Source: Gaeumannomyces sp. JS-464
Lineage: Eukaryota; Ascomycota; Sordariomycetes; Magnaporthales; Magnaporthaceae
Length of the DNA: 64,000 nucleotides
Reading direction: 5' to 3'
Assembly: GCA_002197995.1 (NCBI GenBank)
Contig: NGZR01000001.1
Location: 2,542,001-2,606,000 of the forward strand
Shown here one piece after another: positions 56,620 through 64,000 of the stretch. Numbering within the stretch: position 1 is the stretch's first letter; each line of letters begins with the position of its first letter. The notes beneath the pieces are model-generated. The model saw only the letters and a program-made list of their open reading frames with translations. It searched no databases and was not told where the DNA came from. The position numbers and the translations under genes are program-made.

Positions 56620-57189
56620 ATGAAGCCCCACGGCTCCCAGCGGCGGTGGGACCGTCTCACCCTGCTGCTCGCCCGCGACGGCGCGGCCACCTACACGACC
56701 AGCGTCGGGCTCCTGGTCGGCCTGCTCGGCCTGGGCTTGGCGGTGCTGATGGGCGTCGTCATGTACCTCAAGCACCCCGGCCGCGGGCGCCTCCGCCGCC
56801 GCCGGTCCCGCTGCGCCGAGGAGTGCCGCCCGCCCAGCCCGGCGGCGTCGTCCCCGTCCATGGCCGAGCAGCCGCGGGCGCCGGCCCCCGCGGCCGTCAG
56901 CATGCCGCCGCGGCCCAACTTTAGCCGGAGGTGCACGATGGTGCCGGCCATCAACACGGCCGTCGCGACAAAGCCGGCGGCCACGGCGACGGCGGCGGCA
57001 ACGGCGGTGGAGGAGGTGTCGAGCCCGACGACGGCCAAGATCATTGCGAGCTTCAAGCTCCCGACGCTAAAGTCGGACTGCCCGAGGCGGGATGATGGCG
57101 AGGGCGACGGCGGGGATGGGGACGACGAGACACCGAGGGGGCGGCGCCACTTGCGGACGCCGTCGCACGAGATTGGCATCGCCCTGTGA
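56620..57189 (+). CDS. Single-span membrane protein with basic and disordered tail
   Basis: 189 residues from the ATG at 56,620. Residues 1-22 are basic, and 24-48 form one membrane span (TTSVGLLVGLLGLGLAVLMG and VVMYL), followed by a strong basic stop-transfer cluster (GRGRLRRRRSR). The remaining 140 residues are Ala/Pro/Thr-rich with an acidic Gly/Asp patch (DGEGDGGDGDDE) near the end. No signal peptide separate from the span. The positive side suggests the tail faces the cytosol. No family recognised. It is the first of several single-span proteins in a row up to 60.15 kb, 313 bp after the preceding gene. Confidence 0.6.
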   Translation: MKPHGSQRRWDRLTLLLARDGAATYTTSVGLLVGLLGLGLAVLMGVVMYLKHPGRGRLRRRRSRCAEECRPPSPAASSPSMAEQPRAPAPAAVSMPPRPNFSRRCTMVPAINTAVATKPAATATAAATAVEEVSSPTTAKIIASFKLPTLKSDCPRRDDGEGDGGDGDDETPRGRRHLRTPSHEIGIAL

Positions 57190-57928
57190 GAGGGAGCTGC
57201 TGCCTGGCTCGCTCGGCGGCAGTCGACAGCCCAGCCCGTCCCTGGAATGGTGTGGCTCGACTGCATTCATGATCGCCCGCAGCGATGGAGGGTCTTTCTT
57301 CCCAAGGCTTCACGAGAGCATTTCAAAAAGGCGGCTGGGCTACATTCGATAACCATGCCTCCACTCTATTGCCTAGCCCGGACGAAGAGGAACACGGCGC
57401 GGTGGGCGATCGTCAACACCAATGTATTCGCCTTGTCGACGTTTATCTGTTTCTTTTTTCAATTGTACATATTCCCACCTTGTCGGTTAAACATTGCTCG
57501 TTGGCGCACGAGGACTCCTGTCAGAATACAACAGGCATGGCCTCACATCACACACCCCCCACCTTGTCTTCCATGAACCAACATGCTGCCGTGAAACGCG
57601 GGTGACTCCCATGGTCGGGTGCTAGAGACTTGACGGATATCTCCAACTCAATGCAGCGAAGAGTATGCTGTCAAGGGAATGAGGCTTCCTGGGCCTTGCG
57701 TATAAATATCCGCAGGGCTAGGGGTCCAGTAGCCTCTTGATGAGGGAAGCAGTACAGCGCCGAGCCATATACTCCCTCCTGGATTTGTAGGCTTGCCGCA
57801 TAGCCTTACAACCGCGCCTACCCACAGCGCTCTAGCGATCGACATATCGTCTGCTCTGCCGGGCAATACTGTCGACCCTGCCTCATCTTGCCGGCTCTCA
57901 CGGACCATTTGCAAAAAGGCCGCAACGC
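57190..57928. promoter_or_regulatory. Upstream region of a cluster of very small membrane ORFs, TATA at 57,702
   Basis: A box TATAAATA at 57,702-57,709 precedes the 34-codon ORF at 57,929 by about 220 bp. A 16-codon upstream ORF starts at 57,739. The words CTCTAG.GATCGACATATC at 57,828-57,848 recur at 58,038-58,056, pointing to a local tandem duplication. An open frame at 57,247-57,576 has one hydrophobic stretch but no other support. Confidence 0.45.
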
Positions 57929-58033
57929 ATGCCGGCCGAGATCATCCTGGCAGTCGCCGCGAGCGTTGTTGGCATCCCGCTTCTCGTGGTCGCCATCGCC
58001 TTTGTGTACACCAAGTTTTTCCGCCGTGCCTAG
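57929..58033 (+). CDS. 34-residue single-span membrane peptide
   Basis: ATG at 57,929, TAG at 58,031-58,033. The product is almost only a membrane helix: MPAEII, then LAVAASVVGIPLLVVAIAF, then the short basic end VYTKFFRRA. Dibasic RR after the span predicts the C-terminus in the cytosol. A TATA box lies 220 bp upstream. Too short for database-style family calls. Support comes from the composition, from the repetition of the same plan at 58,126-58,269 and 58,598-58,693, and from the local duplication of flanking DNA. Could also be a chance hydrophobic frame. Confidence 0.4.
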   Translation: MPAEIILAVAASVVGIPLLVVAIAFVYTKFFRRA

Positions 58034-58125
58034 GTGTTCTAGCCAGTCGACATATCCTACCTGGCTGTGCGATAACCCTGCCGACCTACACCAGAGTCCT
58101 ACCAACCCCCGCAGAGTTCTCAGGG

Positions 58126-58269
58126 ACGACACATCAGCATACGTCGACCGAGGCTACCGTTATTGTTGTCACGAGCGTGCTTGTAGGCATAGTACTTCTC
58201 CTCGTTGCGGCACTTTTCTTGCATATCGGACTTTGTGTCTGTTGCTTTCGGAGGAGGCTTCGTGGATAA
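58126..58269 (+). CDS. Single-span membrane ORF without an ATG
   Basis: The frame encodes THQHTSTEATVIVV then TSVLVGIVLLLVAALFLHIG and a basic Cys-rich tail LCVCCFRRRLRG before TAA at 58,267-58,269. It has the same N-short/span/basic-tail plan as the ORF at 57,929. No ATG lies in frame nearby. An ACG at 58,126 could be a mutated or non-standard start, or a spliced leader may supply the start. Listed because the span and tail are too typical to ignore, but it may be a pseudogene. Confidence 0.3.
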   Translation, partial: TTHQHTSTEATVIVVTSVLVGIVLLLVAALFLHIGLCVCCFRRRLRG

Positions 58270-58597
58270 GGGGTTCGTGTTTGCCCTGCAGAATATCGGA
58301 AAAGAAGTCCATAACTCATACAAAATCTAATGTTGAGGAGTAAACTGACAAAACGAGGCATTAGTGTTCATCAGGAAAATCAAAGCGACTGGACACATTA
58401 GAGTATTCCATTCTCGGCAAACAACGTCCTCTTCCATGAGGAAGTCAACACTCGTTTTTGACTGCTATTCCTTTCAGGTAAGCAAATCTGCTGCCAGCCG
58501 TCTTCCGGTTCTCCCTTCAACCTACTTCTCGAGGCATCCTCTACAACTATCGACACTACAAAAAGCCACTGCCAGCTGGCCAAGCGATCCCGAGCAC

Positions 58598-58693
58598 ATG
58601 TCGATCGCCGCTGTCATTGGGATCGCGATTGCCGTCACCGTAATTTTTCTCGTCCTGTTTTTGGTCTGCTGGTTCAGACTTTGCGGTTTCTAG
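58598..58693 (+). CDS. 31-residue single-span membrane peptide
   Basis: ATG at 58,598, TAG at 58,691-58,693. MSIAAVIGIAIAVTVIFL and VLFLVCWFRLCGF: one helix with a short Trp/Phe/Arg/Cys end. The upstream 120 bp contain a good 5' UTR intron signal (CAG|GTAAGC at 58,476-58,483, possible acceptor CACTGCCAG ending 58,574), which suggests a transcribed unit with an intron before this start. An alternative first exon ATG at 58,437 would join to another frame and skip the span. Confidence 0.4.
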   Translation: MSIAAVIGIAIAVTVIFLVLFLVCWFRLCGF

Positions 58694-58873
58694 GGGTTTC
58701 TACTTGACAAGGGGCAGAAAGGGGTGCGGTGAAGTACAGTGAATCTGAGAACATCGCCGCAAGTCCCACGCACTGGAAACAGAGTAAGGACTGACAAAAA
58801 ATTGTTTGTGAGAAGGGCGATTCCCGAGATAGACAGAGAGGAAGATCGGCGGACCGCTCCCCTACCAGCTACT

Positions 58874-60154
58874 ATGAACAACTCCTCCCAGGCTGACCCA
58901 GTTCTTCCCTACTATACGGGCCAAGACGTCGGCGACCGCATAGCTTTCTAGTTTGGCATTGCCTTTTTATCCTTACTGGCTACAATCTGTCTTATTGGCG
59001 GCGCGCTCTTTCTACGCGCGTGGCGTCGAGAAGCAGAAGCCGTAGTCGAGACGGGGGCGGACCGCAGCCCTAGCAGCACCAACAATAACCACACCAACCG
59101 CAGGGACTACACCAGCCTGCCCTCCGAGGCCACCCTCACGCAGCCCCCGCCTCTCCGGCACCACAAGTCCCTGCCGGAGCTTGCCCCAGACGAGGGTCTC
59201 GACGCGGGAGGACGCCCCCAGGCAGAGACGCTGGGACATCCGCCGTCTGCGCCCGCAGCCCCTTTTTACTCCTGGCTGTCTGGCGACGGCCACGACAGAC
59301 GTGCGCCATCTGCGCGGTCGCCAGTGCCCACCCTGTCGATCAACACACGCACGGAAGCCCACAGCGCCACTGCCCAGGACCCCGTATCTGCCGTGACTTC
59401 CTGCTCCTCCGGGTCAGCCCATCCGGTATCCCTGCAGAGCAGCGATGGGGAGCAGCCTCCGGCCCGCTCCGGCCCGCGGCTGCAGCGCCGCGTCGAGGCT
59501 GACACGCCGGCGCCGGGGATCCTGGCCATCCTGGTGATATCGGCCATCGTCGTCGTCCTGGCCGGCATGATAGCCTTCATCAAGCTGAAGCTGTTCATCG
59601 ACACCAGCAACCGGGCCAAAGAGGAGAGGCGGGCGGCGCGGGCAGTTCATCGGGCCCAACGGGCGGCGGAGCGGGCCCAGCGGAGGCAGCAGAGGGAGCA
59701 GCAGCGTTACGGGGGCTTCAACGTGGCCTCGGGGAGCGGCGGGGATCCTGGGGCTAGCCGCGATCCACGTCTTTTTACTACCACTCCTGCCAGGGAAAGC
59801 AGCGAGGAGGAGCCCCCTGTCGTCATCGTCACGGAGCCCCCTGTCGTCATCGTCACGGAGCCGCCCCTGCCCACCGCCGCCGGCGTCACAGGGAGGATCC
59901 CGCGGATATCGAGATCGAGCTGGAGACTCGCGTAAGTGATTCGTGATGGCTGTTCATACTCGGAGAAGATGCTGACACATGGCCACATATTCAGCCTGGC
60001 CCAAGCCATCAGAGGAGCCCTCTCCGTAGCCCGCGTAGTGGAAGCCACCGCAGCCCGCGTAGTGGGAGCCACCACAGCAACAGCTGACTTAGTTGATGGA
60101 GAGCTGGGCTCATCAGGTGGAGAGCGGAGGATCACGTATTCATCACCGTGCTGA
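58874..60154 (+). CDS. Two-span membrane protein gene with in-frame TAG at codon 26
   Basis: ATG at 58,874 starts MNNSSQADPVLPYYTGQDVG, an outside-type N-terminus with an N-glycosylation sequon. TAG at 58,949-58,951 interrupts, and the same frame then runs open for 327 codons. Span 1 follows the TAG directly (FGIAFLSLLATICLIGGALF) with basic RAWRRE after it, then a long Pro/Ser-rich loop. Span 2 is at about 59,518-59,585 (GILAILVISAIVVVLAGMIA), then a strongly charged helix (RAKEERRAARAVHRAQ) and a repeated EPPVVIVT motif. A convincing intron (59,932-59,994, GTAAGT, GCTGAC, TTCAG) extends the protein to TGA at 60,152-60,154. The TAG may be a nonsense mutation, be read through, or lie at the end of a 51-bp in-frame intron with a weak donor (58,901). 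Confidence 0.5.
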
Positions 60155-60298
60155 GAATATTGATAATGCTTGTATTTACACTCTCCCAGTGGCTTTGCTG
60201 CGAGTAATTTGTATTTCCGCACCCCAATAAAACAGAACATTTTAGAGACATCACACATCGTCTTCCAGCCTTGGAGAAAGGTACAGCCCAAAGCGCCC

Positions 60299-62365
60299 TC
60301 ACTGAATCCCGTTAGGAGGCCCATACCCCAACCCATCCGGGACGGGCTCGTCGAAAAACAGATGAACGCCCCTCGGCCGTCTCCGGCCAACACCACCGCC
60401 GCCATCCCATGGCGGTCTGCCACCGCCGCCGCCACCACCACCACCACCAAATATCCCTCCCAAGAAATCCCCAAACCCGCCACCACCACCTCCTCTCCCA
60501 CCTCCTCCCCCAACATCAGGAATCCACGGCCCCGGCCCAGGAAACCAGCCCCCGAACCCGCCATGCCCGCCATAGTGCCTCTCGCACAGCACCAACCCAG
60601 CACCCACCCTGCCTCCCAGCGCCGGATGCCCCGGCGGCGCCGGCACGGTGCCCAAGCCAGCGCAGTCGGCGGCCGCGCACTCGTGCGTCCCGCAGTACCG
60701 CCTCCCGGCCGCCGCCGCCTGCAAGCCGCAGCCCGCGGCACGACATCCGTGGTCGGCGCAGTACGGCAGGGCGCCCGGCGGAGGAACCGCGCCGTCCGGG
60801 TCGCGCCGGATGGCGTCGCAGCCGGCGACGGCGCACTTGTGGGCGCCGCAGTAGATGCTGCCGCCGGGCAGGCGGCTGTTGGTGCAGGATCGGTGGCTGC
60901 ACACGTGGTCCTCGCAGTGCGACGAGTCCGGGATGCAGCGCTTGTCGCAGCGGTCCCAGCGGCAGGGGACGTAGTTGTCTGTTTTTCCGGGGGGCAGGTC
61001 AGCAGCTCTCTTCACTAGGAGGAATCAGGGGTGGGAGGAAAACAAGAGGGCCACCAGCAAGAAAAAAAAAAAAAAAACCCACGCCGCCCACACCGCTCGT
61101 CAACCCTCTCGCCCTCGGCCCACCGGTCCTCGTTGCAGTTGACGACGTCGCACCTCCTGTGCCGCTCGCAGTACCCCTCACCGCCGGGCACCGCCTGCCT
61201 GGCGCAGCCCCTGCGCTCGCACACGTGCTCGAGGCACCAGCTGCCGCCCCGCCGCCTCCTCTCCCTGCACCCCTCGGCCGCGCACTCGTGGGCGCTGCAC
61301 CACATGCCCTCATCCTCGGCGGCGCCGCCCGCGGCTGGCCGCACCCGGCCCAGCCGCACATGTGGCCCTCGCAGTACGCGCCCCAGCCCAGCGCCCGCTC
61401 GACCGCCGCCTCGGCCGTGGGGAGGACCCGCACCACCACGGCGGCGGCCGCCTCGTCGCCGTCGCCGTAGCCGGCGTAGTCCCCGCCCAGCAAGACACAC
61501 CGGGGCGCCGGGCAGCCCGGGTACCGGCAGTAGTGGGCGCCGCAGTACGCGCCCGTGCGGCCGTCGTCGCGCCGGTGGCAGACGCGCCCGCAGCCGTCGA
61601 CCGCGCAGCAGCGGTGCGCGTTGCAGCGGCGCGTCGCCGACCCCGGCGGGCCGGCCCCGTCGCACGGCATGGTGCAGTCCTCGACCTCGCACGTGTGCGC
61701 GGCGCAGTGCCGGAACGGCCGCGGCGCCCGCGCCGTCACGCAGCCGGGGGTCGAGCACCGGTGGTCCGGGCAGCACGGGTGGTCGGCCGGCTTGGGGGCT
61801 GGGCAGTCGGGGGACGCGCAGCCGTCTGTGTGCTCCCGGGGGGAAGGGCTTTTTGGTTAGATAGATGGGCGGGCGCGGCTTGTGTGAGAAAAGAGAGAGA
61901 TCAAGGGGAGGGGCTCACGGGCGTCGCAAAAGGGGAACTTGGTCGGGTTCCCCTGCTTGACGATCCTCCGGCAGTGGCCCCCGGCCACGCTCGGGTCGGT
62001 GCAGGTAACGTCTGCAGCGTTCGACATTATACGCCAGTCAGTCAGTCAGTCAGTCAGGTCAGCAACGCCGAGGAGTAAAAAAAAGGGGGATAAAACAAGA
62101 TCCCCAAAAAAAACTCACGCTCAAAACACCAAGGAATGTCCCGGATAATGTCCCCGGCGTAGATCAGGCCGTTTCCCCGCAGGGCGCTGATGCGCGGGTT
62201 CGGGCACGCGCGGCTGCCGGCGATGTGGCGGCAGAAGCACTTTGAGCAGAACTTGGTGCGCAGGTGGTGGCCGTTGACCTTGAGCCGCCCGTTGAAGGTC
62301 TTGTTGCAGCTCTGGCACCTGGTGCACGCTGCCGCTTTCTTGCTGCACGGCGAGAGTCCGAACAT
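60299..62365 (-). CDS. Cys/His-repeat protein, about 587 residues, apparent frameshift
   Basis: Exons 62,365-62,119, 62,011-61,919, 61,825-61,083 and 60,978-60,299. The first two introns have clear GTGAG donors and CAG acceptors in phase; the donor of the third (61,082) is my choice among several. The N-terminus has CxxC pairs (CTRCQSCNKTF, FCSKCFCRH). The rest repeats a unit C-x3-GC-x(10-25)-YC-x2-H-x-C about ten times (GAYCGAHYC, GSWCLEHVC, SIYCGAHKC, LPYCADHGC, RRYCGTHEC). This probably binds zinc at each unit. The C-terminus is Gly-rich (GGFGDFLGGIFGG). At about 61,325 the frame shifts by one base in GC-rich DNA: mutation or assembly error. Similar repeat proteins exist in other ascomycetes as uncharacterised proteins, from memory. 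Convergent with the membrane-protein cluster. Confidence 0.7.
62033..62057. repeat. GTCA microsatellite in intron 1 of the Cys/His-repeat gene
   Basis: Five to six copies of GTCA directly upstream of the branch and acceptor region of the first intron. On the minus strand this gives TGAC words that resemble branch sites. Confidence 0.7.
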
Positions 62366-64000
62366 GGCCCCCCTCTGCTGCCTACTGCTGCTCTCTCTCT
62401 CTTGTCGCGATGTCTCTCTTGCTTCTTCTCCTTGGTTTGTTGCGTTAGGTCGATGGGCAATGGTGTATTTCCTTGCCCATCTTCCTTTGTTTACCCCCCT
62501 GGTGTTTTATTCTTTGTCGTCTCTCGTCTTGTTATTTTTCCGCTCAGATATCCTCCTCTTCTCTTTGCTTCTAGCAGCAGCTTCAAGGCTGGCAGGGTTG
62601 AAGATAAGTAAAAAGCTGCGCGACGCACGGCGGTTCGGGCGCAACGACCGTAACGGCAAAGGCAGACAGACGGCGAAACACGTCTGCACACAGATTAGGC
62701 TGCTCGCGAGGACGGAACAGGCGAGAAACCTCCCGCTCAGTCGTTATAACCACCCGGCCAGGTATCCTCCGCAGGCCAGCATGAGGAGAAGTTCCACCCT
62801 GTTGCTCAGTGACATGTCTTTCGGTCGCAGTCTCTCGGCCAGGCTATACGGTTTGCAAAAAAAAAAGGGCCCGGCCATGCGCCCACGCGCACACATCATC
62901 CATGCTTGACTGTTCTGTGTACCCTCGCTGTTGTCAGTCATGGTCTGAGGGGCGTTGACAAAGGGGAAAACATCAAGGCGGCCGGGCCGCCTGGTGGGCC
63001 GCCTCCTTTAAGAGGCCCGGACGCACGCCTCGCCTTCTACTAGGTAGTAGACGTTGGAAGTAGAAAAAAAAAATTGTGAGTACCCCATCGGAGAAAAGGG
63101 TGCGGCTCCGTGCAACGCTCTCATGTGGCCGCTGACCAGGCTAGTGCTGCCGTATGACACGAGGCTGGGCCGGGTGGTGTGACGGCTTTCCAGGGACAGG
63201 GCGAGCCTGTGTCGCTGGCTGCCTGTGGCGCTTCTTCGGTGATCAAGCCAGCCAAAAGCGGAGTCACCCGCAGCGTCCAGAGGGCTGATCGAGACGCCTT
63301 GCCCAGTCTCGATATGCGATCCATCCCCTGGGCGACAAAGACGGCGGGAGCCTCGGCCTCCCGAAGCAGCACATCTGCCATTTCCCGCTCCATCGGCCAG
63401 GCGAACGGGTGCTTGCATACAGGGGAAAATAACAGCTGTCAAGACAGGCCGGGAACGAGGCGGGGAGGGCATTGGACCTGCATACCTAGGGCGACAGGCA
63501 GCCAATCTGCAGCGCAGTGTTGGGGGTGCATGTTTGGCCTCTTGGCTGTGTCCGCCACCTGCATGGTAACAGTGAGGAGGTGATTGAGTGAGTGTTGGTG
63601 GCGTCGGGCGGACGCGGGCGGGAGAGGGTTTGCAAAGCAAGGTGCCTCACTTAGGACGTGTTAGTGTAATGTCTTGCCTTCCCACGTTGCCCTGAGTCCT
63701 CTTTTGCCTGTGGCACGAAGCACAACATGGGTCTGTGGAAGGGTAATGGCTTTGTTTGCCACCCTGCCACCGATACGTCAGCACGAAAGGTGCATCTAAG
63801 CGGGAGTTCTGGAAACGAGCAGAGACGAGTCAAATAGGATCAGGCAACAGGGCCCATGGAGCATGATAGGTCATTTCTCCAAAGCGAGATGACGGCAGCG
63901 CATGCCACAATAACCAGAACTGTTTGCTCTTGAGAATGCCACGCATAATATATATATGAGAGTCCAGTAAAACAAATCAAGGTGATAGGGGACCTTGAGA
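62366..64000. other. Upstream region of the Cys/His-repeat gene and window end
   Basis: 62,366-62,620 is CT-rich on the plus strand and is likely promoter and leader. Frames on the minus strand at 63,121-63,393 and 63,008-63,640 are open but without domains. The first (ATG at 63,393, about 90 codons, starts EREMADVLLREAEAPAVFV) might be an exon. A TATA-like tract TATATATATGAG lies at 63,948-63,959. No gene is claimed. Confidence 0.5.

Noticed and set aside
60170..61864. Long plus-strand frames opposite the Cys/His-repeat gene
   Set aside because: They are antisense shadows of a GC-rich coding region; the minus strand has regular Cys/His spacing and spliced exons.
62390..62909. Plus-strand hydrophobic open frame upstream of the Cys/His-repeat gene
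   Set aside because: The hydrophobic stretch comes from CT-rich promoter DNA; no supported start or second exon.
63121..63393. 90-codon minus-strand frame with an ATG at 63,393
   Set aside because: Reads plausibly (EREMADVLLREAEAPAVFV) but no family was recognised and the upstream splice link is unclear, so not called a gene.

Overview
This window comes from a filamentous ascomycete, most likely a Sordariomycete. The signs are short spliced genes with GT...CTRAC...AG introns of about 50-100 bp, a PPG1-type phosphatase, UPF3, a chromodomain Ty3/Gypsy element, pogo/Fot1 transposons, and repeat-induced point mutation (RIP). The species cannot be told from what I can see. The window splits sharply at about 19-25 kb into an AT-rich, stop-riddled repeat block on the left and a GC-rich genic half on the right.

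Left block (1-19,092): nested transposable elements. A chromodomain Gypsy element (101-7512) sits inside a pogo/Fot1 transposon (1-100 plus 7513 to about 9262), flanked by a 5-bp target duplication. It is followed by a 3' fragment of the same Gypsy family, two LTRs in inverted orientation (10,310-11,040), a possible LINE remnant, two pogo C-terminal fragments facing each other, and a minus-strand Gypsy remnant ending at the LTR 18,646-19,092. That remnant is itself hit by a small non-autonomous LTR element full of minisatellites (15,099-17,076) and by a solo LTR (17,325-17,770). Exact 5-bp target duplications support three of these insertions.

Transition (19,093-26,418): one ankyrin-repeat gene with a C-terminal SPRY domain, cut into pieces by a gag-only copia-like element, a 5'-truncated LINE with a 13-bp duplication, and an unmutated solo LTR with a 5-bp duplication. 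Its start is lost at the Gypsy LTR.

Genic half: 26.4-31.4 kb holds a truncated membrane-protein gene and one uncharacterised spliced gene. 31.99-33.23 kb is a frameshifted pseudogene. Then come a P-loop kinase-like gene, ppg1 (four exons) and, divergently, upf3. From 40 to 55 kb there are only two coiled-coil protein genes with very long flanks. From 55.3 to 60.2 kb there is a run of proteins with a single membrane span, including 31- and 34-residue ones, next to a pyridoxamine-phosphate-oxidase-like gene with a membrane tail. A Cys/His-repeat protein gene faces them at 60.3-62.4 kb. Coordinates of decayed elements are approximate where no duplication or terminal repeat fixes them.
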